Positions 48,031 to 59,739 of a DNA stretch of 64,000 nt are shown piece by piece. The stretch lies in the NCBI GenBank assembly GCA_013396655.1, contig WBMV01000852.1:558001-622000 (forward strand), written 5' to 3'. Within the stretch, counting starts at the first letter, position 1. Every line of letters starts with the position of its first letter. A program made the position numbers and the translations under genes. Below the pieces are notes generated by a model, which saw only the letters and a program-made list of their open reading frames with translations, did not search any database and was not told where the DNA came from. The stretch is from Campylorhamphus procurvoides. Its lineage: Eukaryota > Chordata > Aves > Passeriformes > Dendrocolaptidae.

Positions 48031-49539
48031 AGCAGAGATTCAGGATTGAGTAGGAATCCTGACCTCGAGGGAAGGGAACAGGACATAAGGATGAGAACAA
48101 GCAGCTGAAGCCACTTATGGCTCCTCTGAAGGTGTCAGCTGCAGCTCTGATTGTGCCTGATAGTGCTCCAGCAATCACAAGGTGATAAAGCAGGAACTGA
48201 CCTATTTTTGCCTATCCTCAATGAACTGTGCTTTCCAGCCCTCTTGCAAGTGCCAGCAGAGCTCATCAGACAGAGTCCTTGGAAGCTGCATCTCCAATGT
48301 TACATTGGACTTTATGGTATAGTTATGTGGGCAGACGGGGGGAAACTTCTATAGGTGTTGCTTGGGTTCTGGATAAGCACAAGTCAGGGCCCTTCTCTCA
48401 TCTGAGGGGCGCCTGTGAGTTTGCTTTTTGTTTGCTCTTTGGGCTATCACACTGTTTATTGCTCACGGGAGCAGTGGGGGATGCTTTGAAAGAGGTGTTT
48501 TGTAACTGACTTGAGACTCCTGTTTGTACAGAAAATGAATTGAAAGCTGAAATACAGAGACTTATTCTGGTGGTGAAGAAAGGTGCTCCTGTCAGCTGTC
48601 ATAAGGCTCTTCAGATGGAATGAATCACAAACCCACCATGAGAGGCATGTGGAAATGCTAAAGCAGATAAACCTGACACCGTTCCTGTTGCTGTAGGCCA
48701 GGCGTGTATGAAGTTTTGCTTTACATAAGAAGCTTGAGAAGGCAAGCAAGCTTTTTAGATTCCTTTGTGCTTTGAAAATAGTGCCCTGTGTGCCTCTTAG
48801 GGCACATAGGTGCATTTGCACGCTGCCAGGTAATTACAATGTGACTGGTATTAGCTTGTACCTTCCTACCTCTTGTGTGTTGCCGCTGGTTTGTCCATAT
48901 ATCTGATGTGATTGGTGCTATTGTTATAGGGCCAACATATGGGAGAAAACTGGAATCTGTGTGAATCTTCACCAGCTTGTTTCTTTTGGTGTGGTCTGGC
49001 TCTTGGACTCCAGTCATTATCTTGGCTTGCAGACAGATAATTGTGTGATTAAGTATTTGGAAGACAGGCTGCATGTTGCAAACTTTCCACCTTGGGACCA
49101 AAAAGGAAAGGAGGGAGGGTGGGAGGGAAAAGAGGAATGCTGCTGTCCAAGGGGCCCTGGGAGGGACCTCCTGTCCTTGGTGGCTGCTGTGTCTGGCACT
49201 GCAAACGTGACTCTTAAGAGAAGCGTGCGTGTGTTGGATGAGGTGTCCAGTGTAACATTATCCTGGGCCAGATATGGGATCTCTGCAGCTCCCCTATGCA
49301 TTGTCCCAAAATGACATGAATCTGCCAAAGTCACAGTTGAGGGTTACTGGACCTTCCTTTTGGACTGGGAGGGCTTTTGCTTTTAGCCATAAAAGAAGGC
49401 TACGCATTTTTAAAGCACGTGGTGGAGTTGTGAACAAATGGTTAATGTAGCTGCAAGGCAGGCAGGGAAGCTGTTCCCTGGGCTTAGGAATGTTTCCTCC
49501 TTTCAGCCTGCTTTCATTCTTCCCTCCCCCCCCCCTTTT
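48031..49539. other. Non-coding sequence, no gene seen
   Basis: No repeat or exon recognised. Overlapping frames at 48456-49334 on both strands lack domains. The stretch ends in a C-run followed by a T-run at about 49527-49545. Confidence 0.6.
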
Positions 49540-49860
49540 TTTTAATGGTACCATATAGTGTTTAATAATTCAATACGTACATAATCCAAAATAAACATAC
49601 TAATTAACCTTTGTTTTGAGAAATTTAATTAGTTAATGCTTAGTCTCTGTTCAGATTCCAAACAGTTTGAAGTGGGAAAGGTGCCATGGGGAAAGCATGG
49701 CAAAATATGTTTAATGCTGAGCACCTTCAATTATTTAAACAGTAACGTGGGCTGGACCAATTAAAAAAAAAAGTTGTTATACAGGCATGTACATGCTAAA
49801 ATATCTTCCTGCAGTGTTCCCAATCCCCAGCCTTGCTGCAGAATATGTGGTAAAATATAT
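49540..49860. promoter_or_regulatory. AT-rich candidate conserved element
   Basis: Dense homeobox-type words: gtttaataattcaatacg, atactaattaaccttt, aaatttaattagttaatgc, caattatttaaacag. Non-repetitive apart from a short A-run at about 49764. No reading frame of note. Confidence 0.3.
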
Positions 49861-50099
49861 CTACATGTAAAGCAACTGTATGGAGGAGGGAGTCTGGTGG
49901 CTGAGGAGTGATTCAGCTGCTTGCTGAACCCCAGGACCTCCCTGCTGGGGCTCAGGGTGCAGGAGCGGTGAGGGAAGTACTAAAGCTGTTGTGGTGGTGA
50001 CTGCCTGCCCTGGCTGGGGGAAGCTGGAGGGCAAATCCTGCCCTCTGTCCCAGATAGATGATGAATTTTCGGAACGGTCAAATGCTGTGCTCTGACTCA

Positions 50100-50490
50100 C
50101 CAGTACTAGTCATCTATGGCCTAAATGCCTTCAAAATATCTTACTGTAGGATAATAATTTTAGCCAAATACTCAAGCTTTAATATTCTTCCCCAGCTGAA
50201 CTGTAAATAAAATTATTTCCTAAGAGCACTTATTTGAGCTTGATTATTAAATACATTGCCAAAATCTGGTCGGTTAATATACTGTCTGCTACTTGAGCTG
50301 AAGTATCTGAAAGACAAAGAACGAAGTAAACGAAAAGGAAATCAACATTTTGCTAAATTGCATGTTTTTAAAAATCCTATAATTGAGGCTGCTACTTCAT
50401 TTCCATTTGTAAAACAGATTGAGTTCCCCTTCCATCTACTAATGGATCTGGTTTATCTCTGATACTAATTGCAGCATTTGCATGGTTTGC
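50100..50490. promoter_or_regulatory. AT-rich candidate conserved element
   Basis: Words include ggataataattttagcc, gcttgattattaaatac, aattgcatgtttttaaaaat and actaattgcagcatttgcat (an octamer-like atttgcat). The texture is uniform for nearly 400 bases without simple repeats. An open frame at 50256-50462 (+) has no domain. Confidence 0.3.
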
Positions 50491-51479
50491 ACAGGCTGCC
50501 AGTGACAGGACGTTGGTAGGGAAAGTCAAAGTGCTCCTGCTGAGTTCTGGGCTGTCACTGAGGAGTGATACCTGGCACCAAGCTCCGCTGAACTTCAAGC
50601 CCTTGTTCCTTCTCCTATGGCTCCAAAGTCTGGGTCAATCAACCAAGATAAACTTGTTAATTCGTTGTCAGGATGATGTGCCTCAGGTCTCACTCGAGAA
50701 GCAGTGGGAAGGCTCAGGTGATAACAAAGCAACACCAGACAGTCTGGATGTTTAATTAAACTTGTCCGTGCTCTCGCTGACCTAGTGACTGGGCTGGAAA
50801 TGTCACCAGAACAAAGGTTGCTCATGAGGTTTGCACGTGGGCTTTCCTGCTGCACAGGGAAGTGGGGAGATGTGGGGGTTTGCAGCTCTTTTCTCATTCC
50901 TTCAGGTTATCACTGGGGAGGGAATTATGCTCTGAAGGTCTGGGGGAAAAGAAAACAAGGTTGGGTTTCTTTAAAAGAATGAGCCTTTTCTTGGAACCTG
51001 CTCTAGCAAATCTGTTTGCACACACCTGAATTAAGCAATTCTGGGCACTGGGTCTGGTGAAAACATGCTTGGCTCCTAGTTAGCAGCTGCTCAGGAGCTC
51101 AAGTATACACTTTTTATTGCTGGAGTGAGGAGGGAAAGCAGATTTTCAGAGGATTGTACCCAGAAAACTAAGCTGGAGACCTGTTTTCTCTACCCTATGG
51201 CCTCTGCAGCAGAGTCTAGACACTTTTCCTGGTATCCCTGTGCACAGATCCATGATAAAAGTCTCCATGACGTGTTTCAGCATCCACACAAGCAGAAGCA
51301 AAGCTGAGAGCTCACCCTTTGCTTTCCACCATTTCATTTTACATTTAGAAACAGATTTTTGTGATTTTTTTTAATTATTATTTTTAAGGCACTGTTGAAA
51401 GCGATCCATCAGGTTCCCAGGGAGCTCAGTGTGGCAGAGGGAGCCCAGGCTACAGAGTGGCCTTTGTGGAGCAGGTCCA
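50491..51479. other. Non-coding sequence, no gene seen
   Basis: Unique sequence with no recognised repeat or exon. Frames at 50513-50897 overlap on both strands. Confidence 0.55.
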
Positions 51480-51800
51480 TGGGCTCTGTGCCACCGGCGC
51501 CGCGGGGGAGAGGTTGTAATAATGACACCAGCGCCGACCAGATGTCTTGGAGGGGATTCGGTTTCAAGACGCATGGCTGCTAGCTCAGGAGGACGTGTAG
51601 GGGGTTCTGCTCTAATATACATAATTTGTTTAAAAAGTTTGCAGGTGTTAGAATTTTTATTGAAGGCAGGGAGCTGAGAAATCGCATCCAGTCGGTGAGG
51701 TAATGCTTGCTCTACTTGAGGAGCGCGCGCAATCTGCATTAAATAAAGGGCAGCTGTGTTGCCAGCAGAATTTTATGTATATGAAAACTAATCTGAGCCA
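51480..51800. promoter_or_regulatory. Candidate conserved element with CpG patch
   Basis: Six CpGs lie in 51494-51537 (ccaccggcgccgcggggg, then accagcgccgacc) around a gttgtaataatgacacc word. AT-rich sequence follows (aatatacataatttg, aatttttattgaagg), then another CpG patch (gaggagcgcgcgcaatctgc at about 51717). Sharp retained CpGs in AT-rich context, and no domain in the overlapping frames, argue for regulatory rather than coding DNA. Confidence 0.33.
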
Positions 51801-53039
51801 TACCAAGCCAGACCTCTGCTCCTGCAAATCCTGGGAGAGAACAGGAAAATCCACTGGTTGCTCGCAGCTTTCCTCCAGAAGCTGGTGGGGACTTGCACCT
51901 CCAGTGTGGGAGTCCCTGTGCTGGCTGGCATCGCTCCACAGCCCGCACCCCGACAGCTGTGGGGATGAGCGGGGGGATCAGGGATGCTGCTGTGATGGAG
52001 CCATCCCTGCAGCTCCTCACAGGCTTTGGGGGAGTGAGAACAGCTGCTTCCTTTGTCATCGCCCAACTAATGCCTGTGACGTGCAGTCCCACAGGGCCCA
52101 GGTAGGGCCGGGTCCTTGCTCTGCTCCAGCTGCAGGGTTTTGCTCTCCTAAGCCAGAGAAAAACCAGGACAGCACACACCAGAGTGGTTCCCATGAAGCT
52201 GTTCAAGGGGTTTGGTTTTCTGTTTCCTCTTTTTCTGGGCTCGGTTATGCCACATGTTGAAGCCCCAGTAGAGGTTTGAGATATATATTTTATTATTATT
52301 TTTTTTTATAGACAGGTTGTAATGTCAGGATATGAGGTTGAAAGGGCAGGTCTGAGTCAAATCTCAGATGAATTCTGAGCATTTCCTTTCTATGTGGAAA
52401 AGATCCAAGAATTTATCTCAGTTCAATAAACCCCACTTATTTATGATGCTCATTCAAACAGACTTTGAATCCTTTGCACCCACAGACCAGGGCTAGTTAT
52501 GTGGGTTCTGCACAGCTCTTTCCAGAGAGCTCAGGACACACTGAGTCACCAGGGGAGATATTTTGGGGTGACAGCTGAAGCGGGCTTCTTTATTTTAATA
52601 TATATTATAAGAGATTGTGTGTGTGTGTATATATATAATCTACTGCCTGTCAGGATGCAGCCTGTGAGATGCAGGTGGCATCCTTTGAAGTGCTGCCTGC
52701 ATCCAGTGCTTGGGGCAGAAGGACCTGGCAGACACGAGTCCTGCTCTAGGGGTGGGGGCACAGGCTTTGTCCCCAGCACAGCCCCTCCAGGAATGTTTCA
52801 TGTTACTCCCCCCCACAGATGTTACATAAACAGGAGTAAAATTAGAGCAAATTATACTTCACAGGCATATCATGATCCCCAGGGGCCTCTCAGGGTTTCC
52901 ACCAGCTGGGCGTGATGTGAGGTTCTGATGCTGGAGCCCCTGTATCCCACCACGCTGCCCCCAAACTCCTCTGCGTCCCTGGGTCTGGGCTGAGCAAGTC
53001 CCACAGGATCTTCTGGCTGCCTGAAGTAAATTTTGTCTT
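51801..53039. other. Non-coding sequence, no gene seen
   Basis: Overlapping frames on both strands (51703-52260 + and 51739-52206 -) reflect GC-moderate sequence. Neither has a recognisable domain. It contains a TG/TA microsatellite at 52616-52637. Confidence 0.55.
52616..52637 (+). repeat. (TG)n(TA)n microsatellite
   Basis: About seven TG units run directly into about four TA units. Confidence 0.9.
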
Positions 53040-53320
53040 ATTTCCCTCCAGGCTCTCTTTTCCCCTGCTGCTGAATTTCGCTCAGCATAATGATTTCGAG
53101 GGCACCATTTTCAATTTCCTCTACGGAGCCAAAATTAATACTGAGTTTATGCCACAGTGCAGCAGCACTTTAAGCATCCGCCAACAGTGTGCATATTTCA
53201 CAATAATGTAATGGCTTCTAAACCCAAATGCTGCTTAAACCGCCACTGTACTTCACTGTAAATATCAGTGATGCCTTCCTGAACTGTGGCACCAGCGATG
53301 ATGACTCTGTTGGTGCTGCT
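53040..53320. promoter_or_regulatory. Candidate conserved non-coding element
   Basis: Contains gctcagcataatgatttcg, agccaaaattaatactgag, tgccacagtgcagcagcac, catccgccaacagtgtgc and cacaataatgtaatggc. Isolated CpGs survive in AT-leaning, non-repetitive sequence. The antisense frame at 53198-53536 is open but has no domain. It is among the most enhancer-like textures in the window. Confidence 0.33.
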
Positions 53321-53884
53321 GATGTGCCCATTAACATCCCCCTCCAGTGACCATTTTATTATCACCAGGAGCAAAAGGATGTGGAGGTGCTGGGGTTGTG
53401 GCCAGATGCTGCTCCAGGGCAGGGAGAGGTGCTGGTCCTCACCTGTCCCAATGGAAAGACTCACAGCTTGCATTATTCTCATTCCCTTTTTAGCCCTGTC
53501 TGCATAGGGAAGCCCCTCTCTTCTTCCTTCCATCACTTCTCTCTCATCACAGCTCTAGGTAAGGGTTAGATCCAGGCAAGAAAGTGTGGGCCTACTTTCC
53601 TTGGTCCCCAAGTTGTGTAGGTAAATTACTGAGATGAAGGTTTTTAGTTATGACTCCATTTTATGCCCTTCTGTTCACACCTCACCCCTTTCAAAGGAGG
53701 CCACAGATTTTTTTTTCAGTAATACTAGCAGAGGGAAATTTGTCAAAAGAAGGAGCTATAAGTGATTTGCAAGCTATGGATTGACCACGTTTGCTGCCTT
53801 GGGCTGGTGATTTTGACTCTGTTTGGACAGGAGCAGGGGGTTTACAAGAACCCGCGTGTACAAAAGTACACAAGCCATTAATTA
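53321..53884. other. Non-coding sequence, nothing recognised
   Basis: Unique sequence, no repeat or exon seen. Confidence 0.55.
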
Positions 53885-53930
53885 TGGTGACCGCCCCGCG
53901 ATACGATCTCGCAAGAGCTAATGGGGCATG
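53885..53930. promoter_or_regulatory. CpG micro-cluster
   Basis: Five CpGs fall within 20 bases (53892-53911: ccgccccgcgatacgatctc plus g), in otherwise CpG-poor DNA. A short inverted repeat gcga (53898-53901) and tcgc (53909-53912) spans part of it. It is flanked by ttaattatgg and gagctaatgg, both homeobox-like. Possibly the core of a conserved element; untested. Confidence 0.28.
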
Positions 53931-55363
53931 AGAAACCTGTGGAAAATGTTAGTGAGAGCTGTCAGGATGTTTGTCTTACCAGCTGCTCTGGATGATCTCA
54001 TCTCTCCCATGTTTTGGAGGGCGAGGGGTGTGCCGGGTCAGCGGGAGCGGCCGGCGAAGGAGGGTGATGGGGTGGAGGCGCAGGGTCTGCACAGGCAGAG
54101 AGAGGGACACTTGCTGTGTCCTGCTGCTGGAGATGAGAAATAGGGATGGAAAGAGCATGACTTGAGGGCGTTTGGAAAGCATCACGTTGCGTCTTTCCTT
54201 TCTGCTCCTCTGAAACAGCCTAAATAAAATGTCACTTGGCATTGCATAACCAGGTGATGCGGGGCCCGGGGACAGCACTGGGGCTGCAGGGCCAGGAGGG
54301 ATGCAGCCAGGCTGAGGAGGGATGTGTTGCTGTGTGCAGAGAAAGAACCCTTTCTCAGGGGGATTCCTTCTGCTCCCACCCCTTCTCCCCACTGTGGCTT
54401 GCAGAGACTATGCCCAGAGGGCCAAGTGATGACAAAAAAGCCAGAAATGGTGGCCTGGCGATGTCGGAGCCAGAGGTCAGCTCGCTGTGCTGATTTATAA
54501 GAGATCTCTCCCACTGCATCCCAGGGCAGCCTTGGCTTTTCATTCATGCTGGCGATGACGAAGGGCCGTGCTTAAGCAGCATGACCGTGCTGGCACGGGC
54601 GGCTTTAGGAGCAGGAAACCGCTCCCTTTATCCTCGCCTGCTCCTTCAGAGTGAAATATGTGCAGTGCCCTTGTCAGCAGTAAGAGCCTCCTAAGGAAAG
54701 AAAGAAAGGTTAGCAAGCAGAAACAGATGTTTACCTTTAACTTCTTGCTTTGTGTGGACTGGGGGAATGGGGGGAGGAAGGTTTGTAGTGCAGGAGAAAA
54801 TGCTCTCTGAAAGCCTGAGAAAGTCATGTCAGATTGAATCTGCCTTTCCCTTGATTTTGCTGTGGTTTTTATTTGACCCAGTATTATTTCTTTCTTATTA
54901 TTATTATTTAAACACTCCATTCTCTTAAGGGAAAGATAATTGCTTTTTCTTTCTTCTGCCTGAGTCTCTCAACGTGATTAAGATATAGAAACCAAATGTC
55001 TGGACATGAGGATGATCTAATAGGCACCAACCAGCCCGAGTCATGGTGGCCCAGTTTAAAAACATGGCACTTTTCCAGCATCTATTTGTTTCTCTTAATA
55101 CGGTGATTTGTTTTTCTATATTGCTCTCTATAATTATCACTGTGCTGTGTATTCACTGGCTCTAAGCTCAGTGTAATATAAATCTGGAATTAGTCTATTG
55201 AAGTCAGTGTCAGATACATTTCCTTTAACATCTAAACTAGGTCTTAGACTCATTTATCCTACTGTAGCTCCAAACTAACTCCACTGAAATAAAAACAGCT
55301 TCTCTCTCACCAGTGTTTTCCAAGGAGCCCTTGCCTACACCTTCTACCCTTGTGCTAAACCTC
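53931..55363. other. Non-coding sequence, no gene seen
   Basis: No exon or repeat. A small CpG patch (gggtcagcgggagcggccgg near 54034) and overlapping frames at 53976-54547 on both strands carry no domain. 55060-55300 is AT-rich and might include a further worn palindromic-family word (ccaaactaactccactgaa at 55269). Confidence 0.55.
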
Positions 55364-55620
55364 AGGCTGGGAATTAGAAAACATTTTTTGCCGGAGGACA
55401 TGGTTCAGATTAGGTATTAGAAACGTTTTTTCATTAAAAAAGCAGTCAGATATCAGAATAAGTTGCCCAGGGAGGTGATGGGGTCACTGTCTCTGGAAGT
55501 GTTCAAGAGGCATCTGGATGTGGTGATTGTGGATATGGTTTAGGTGTGATTATGGTTGTCTGTTTTGATGGTTGGACTCGATGATCATGAAAGTCTCTTC
55601 TAACCTTGGTGATTCCATGA
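55364..55620 (+). mobile_element. CR1 LINE 3' end, sense orientation
   Basis: It starts at aggctgggaattagaaaaca, runs through the end of ORF2 (agttgcccagggaggtgatg; gaagtgttcaagaggcatct) and ends in the 3' UTR with ggttggactcgatgatcatg, aaagtctcttctaaccttgg and tgattccatga. 5' truncation is at about 55364. Its 3'-end type matches 12827 and 57371. It is one of two copies here in the + orientation, the other being 41318. Confidence 0.95.
55457..55543 (+). pseudogene. CR1 ORF2 C-terminal remnant
   Basis: The last 28 residues of the CR1 ORF2 product are readable: NKLPREVMGSLSLEVFK, then RHLDVVIVDMV and a stop at 55541-55543. This position of the stop is the usual one for CR1, and about 80 bases of 3' UTR follow. 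Upstream the frame is interrupted by a stop in the degraded segment, and the reverse-transcriptase core is absent. Non-functional. Confidence 0.88.
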
Positions 55621-57170
55621 AGATAACACCTGTGGCACCTTGCTGTGCCTTCATACCAAGCCTTTCTTTAACCCCACACTGAAATCTGGTTTTGTTTGCC
55701 CTTACTGGAGGACACAGGACAGATGGGGCAGAGCCAGAGCCTCCGCCTGCACTGTTGGCAATGCAGGTTGGTGTTCCTTTGCCACTTTATTTCAGTCTCA
55801 CTCCAAAGCATTTTTGGATAAACCCAGGCTCAGGTTGCTCATAAATCTGGTGCTTAAACCTCCTGTCTTTCTCTGGGCTGTCAGGGCTGGAAACAGCTTT
55901 TACAGGTCCATGAGACCCCTTGGCTGCTTTGTCTCCACACCCAACACGTGTCTGGTTAGGGCTGAATTGGGCTCCAGTATTTATCTTTTCTGTGATTGTG
56001 GTCAATGGGTGCCCAAAACACGCCTCGTGCTTCCCAGTGTTTCGCCCATTTTTTTCTCCAGTCACTGCACAATAAATGCACTTCACAGCCCTGTGCTGCT
56101 GCTTGATAACACAGCTGGAGAGAAGCTATTTTCTGATTTTCAGATACCATGGTTTATCTCTTATGTTGGTTTTCACTGGCAGTTTAAGAAGTTCTTAGAA
56201 AACTCTTCAACTTCCCCTTTAGTGCTGAGATGGTAAGAGACAGATAAAACTTGTCATTTAATAATAACCACCAAAAAATGTTGAGGTTTTTTAGATGTAA
56301 ACTCAGGGGCTATTATTTGGTTTTTTACAGATGGCCCATGGCTCACTCCTACCCCAAGGAGAAATGGAAATTATTAACCATCCTTTCTACTGGACTTAAA
56401 AACAAACAAACAAGCCCAAATAACCAAACAAAACAAATGAAACAAAACCAAACAAAAATCCAAAGAATGTAAAGTTTTTACTGAAAAGTTGAAACTTGAA
56501 GATTTGGGGACAAAACCTTTGAATTCTGAGCCTAAAGTTCTGATTGGGAGATTTTCTTGCTGGGTAGTTTTGTTGGCCAAGACAAAGGTCCTGTGTCACC
56601 CTGTGATTTTCTTTGAAATGGAAATTAAGATGTTCCCAGTCATGGTGCCTCACTGGGGATGAAACTGGGCTTCGGAGCTCTCCCCAGGAGGAAAAAGGAA
56701 GCATTTTTTGTTAGGAAAAGTATTCCTATTTTCCATAGGACAGCAGGCCTATTTCTAAAGATTTCTATTATAAACACACCATTTTTCCACAAATCATTGT
56801 TCCTCCTGGCTACAGGCATCACTTCAGAGAGAAGACCTTCTGGTTCTTCCCTAAGCATCCCCCAAACAAGCAATATTTAACCAGCTCCTGCTCCCTGTTA
56901 AAATTCAAACCACAGCCTTCCTCACCACTCCTTTTCTCAGATGACATTTAAACCTGTCAGAGGTTACAACTGGTGTCGTGCGATCTCTGTAGCCAGGGCA
57001 AAAGTTGCACCCTGGCTTCTAAAAACAGAAAAAGGAAGAGGATGGCTAAGAATGGACGTAAATACACCAAAATGTCCGTGTGCTGCTTTCCCTGCTGCTG
57101 GTCTGACAGTGTTTCCACTGTTCCTCCCCTTGGAAAGCAAAATAAACCCAGGCAGCAGTGAGTAATAATG
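55621..57170. other. Non-coding sequence, no gene seen
   Basis: A long open frame at 55640-56236 (+) starts immediately after the CR1 tail. It has no recognisable domain and is opposed by an antisense frame at 55787-56086, so it is treated as chance. It contains an A-rich simple tract (56398-56459). Confidence 0.55.
56398..56459 (+). repeat. (AAAC)n-like A-rich tract
   Basis: aaaaacaaacaaacaagccc, then further aaaca and aaac words to 56459. A purine/C simple-sequence tract; the opposite strand has no T-run long enough to suggest a retroposon tail. Confidence 0.85.
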
Positions 57171-57280
57171 TGTAATAAGCAGGAATGAAAAATGCATTTA
57201 TCAGCGGTCAAATGACATGGGCAGTGTGTCATCTCTGTCCCCACACCACATTTAATGGCACCGAACGGTTGTTATGGGGA
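57171..57280. promoter_or_regulatory. Short candidate conserved element
   Basis: Contains gaaaaatgcatttatcagcg, gtcaaatgacatggg and tttaatggcaccgaacgg. It lies about 90 bases left of a CR1 insertion, with isolated CpGs and no simple repeats. Confidence 0.25.
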
Positions 57281-57370
57281 AGGAGAGGGTGCTGGAAAGT
57301 GTCTGCTGGAAAGCTGGAGTACATTCCTGTAGAGCAGCTAAAGGGATCCTCAAAGGACCCCTGGAGGGTT

Positions 57371-57602
57371 TCATAGACTTTTTAAGGTTGGAAAAGACTT
57401 CTAAGATCATCAAATCCAACCATTAACCCAACACCACCACCATGGTCACCACTAAACCACATCCAAAAGTGCTATATCCATGTGTTTGTAGTTCCAGGGA
57501 TGGTGATTCCACAGCTTTCCCAGGCAGTCTGTTCCAGTGCTGGACAACCTTTTCTGTAAGGAAATTTTCCCTAATATCTAATCTAAATCTCCCTGAAATT
57601 TG
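57371..57602 (-). mobile_element. CR1 LINE 3' fragment
   Basis: Antisense CR1: tcatagactttttaaggttg, gaaaagacttctaagatcat, caaatccaaccattaaccca, then accaccatggtcaccactaa and the ORF2 end (gcagtctgttccagtgctgg, aaattttccctaatatctaa). 5' truncation is at about 57602. It matches 12827 and 55364 in type and is opposite in orientation to the copy 1.8 kb to its left. There is no long open frame. Confidence 0.95.
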
Positions 57603-59739
57603 TCACCCATGGGCTCTGGCATTCTGATGCTGGGCTGGTCACACCCAAATGGACTGGGGATGAGCACTCAGGTGCTTGCCAGCATTCCCTGCCAGGCAGT
57701 GTGCTCATCTGCCCCTCTGAAGATGGCCAAAGCTGGAAAATCTGGTAGCTCTGGGGCATCTACCATGTATAAATGGAGATTTCTTGAATATACAGTCTGG
57801 GTATAGGATACCAGGGCGTGTTTCTGGGTAAGCACCCCCCAGCCAACAGCATCTGTTTGTCTGCACACACGGCCCACCCTGGTCAGTATGTAGTCATGCA
57901 CTGATGCTGCCTTGAGTCTTGAACACACATGTGATCCATTCCAATTGTTTTCATCTGGCACGGCCTGAAATGTGGCCACCGGTAAGCAGAGACCTGTTGT
58001 TGTTTGCCTAAAGTACAAAGAGGGCTAAGGCAGTCCCCTTGGGCTGCTTCCGTTTCCCGTGATTAATATATTCAAGTCTATAGTCATTTGTTTTTATAAA
58101 CTTCACAAGAAAAAACTTGATGTTTTGGTACCAAGCTCAAATATGGGAACAATTTGGTTCCCAGCGCCAGCATTTCTGATGCAAGAACTGAAAGGCATCC
58201 AGAAATGCCGTGTTTTCACTGAATAGTCTTTGGTCCCAAGATATAGCATTTTTAAAGCATTACAGAAGCAAAAACAATCCCAGTGCCTTGAAAGCTTTTT
58301 TACACTGACTCTGCTTCATGGAAACACTGACTCAGGGCCAAATGGCTGATTGTGTCGTGTGATGTAAGAAGGAGTTAGAAAGCTTAGCAGGGCATTAGAA
58401 TAATGCAGTGTGTGTCTGTATACAGTGAAGGGGGGACATGGCATTTATTAGAAAGCTTTAAATCTTTTGCAGCTCTGTGTTAGTCACTTGCAAAACAGTC
58501 GCAGACCCAGTTGAAAGCAATGGGAATGTGATGTGTGACAGGCTCTAAGCTGCTGAGCTGAGCTCCTGGTCGAGATCTTTTCAGTTCATTTAAAGGCTGC
58601 AAAATGTTCCTTGCTGGGGCGTGGGGGAAGAAAATGCTGCTGCTGTGCAGCCAGGGGAGAAAAGGACTTTGTTATACTTCTGGGAGGGGAATGGAGGATG
58701 CAGCAACGTTCAGGGGGACTAAATCCTGGCTTGGCTTCTGCTGTCACGCTGAAGCAAGGGTGGAGATTTTGGAATGGTGCGGCTCTCCCCAGACGCAGAT
58801 GCTGTCAAAGGGAGGGATGCGATGCGAGGGGAGCCCCAGTCCTGCCCCTTCCCTGCTCTGTGCTGGTGGGAAAGATTTAATCGTTTGCTTTATCTGGTTG
58901 TCCTGCCAGGGAGAGAAGCCATTCTTTGCAAACGTGAACTCTGAGATGAGTAAAAATCAGAGATGACCCAGGTGCCTGGAGGCATAAAACCAGTTACTGA
59001 ATTGTTCAGCTTGTTTAATGAAGTGGAGCAGCACAAAGACGCAGTTCACGTATACATTTATATATACAACACTGGCACTCAAACAATTTATGGAGCTCAC
59101 TGCAAATTTAAGATTGGGAAGTCTGGCTGCTGTCAGTGGTTAGAAACAGATTTGGGAGGCAAGGTCCTGTCAGAAAAGCTGCCCTGGCTATCATGCTGTG
59201 ATGGCAGAACATGAAGGAGCTGGGGATGTGCCAACTCATAGCTGCTGTGGGAGGTCAATGGAGCTGCTGCTTAAACCTCAGGTTTGGCTACAGTGAAATG
59301 CCACTTGCTGTCGTCATCTTGCCCTTGAGCGGTGACTCCCCGCAGAGCCACAGGTAAGTCACTGTCCCTGCTGCACCTGCAGCACAAACAGAGCTACAGG
59401 GCAGGTCTGCTGCAGTTCACTCTAAATATCTGCATTCTATACACGCACACACAGAAATACAGCCATGCCACAGCCATCCATGCCATCCCTTCCTTCACAG
59501 CCATCCCAGTTCCCAGCAGTGTGGTGGTGAGTGGGCAGCTGGCTGCCCTTGCTGCCCTCGCTGCCCTCTCTGCCCTCACTCTGCTCCTGCTCAGACCATG
59601 GCACAGCCCCACGGCCTCTCCTGCCTGCCGGACAGCTCTGCTCATCCCCACACCGTCTGTGCTGCCAGCCTGTTCCCGGCGTGGAGGGTGAGCAAAGCTG
59701 TCTCATTGCACTGCTCCCACCTCCAGTGAGTCATCGGCC
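57603..59739. other. Non-coding sequence, no gene seen
   Basis: No exon or repeat other than the 9-bp tandem tract at 59543-59578. Frames at 58604-58966 (+) in two registers have no domain. Confidence 0.55.
59543..59578 (+). repeat. 9-bp tandem repeat, four copies
   Basis: ctgcccttg, ctgccctcg, ctgccctct, ctgccctca: four adjacent nonamers differing only in the last two positions. Because 9 is a multiple of 3, it leaves frames open on both strands (an RAARAA-like peptide antisense). This explains the open frames there. Confidence 0.92.

Noticed and set aside
51703..52260. Open frame of 185 codons (+) with a 155-codon antisense partner
   Set aside because: Mutually overlapping frames with no domain in either; chance in GC-moderate DNA.
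54697..54712. ggaaagaaagaaagg microsatellite
   Set aside because: Only about three GAAA units, below a useful threshold.
55640..56236. Open frame of 198 codons (+)
   Set aside because: It starts right after a CR1 tail, has no domain and is opposed by antisense frames. There is no evidence of splicing or a promoter.
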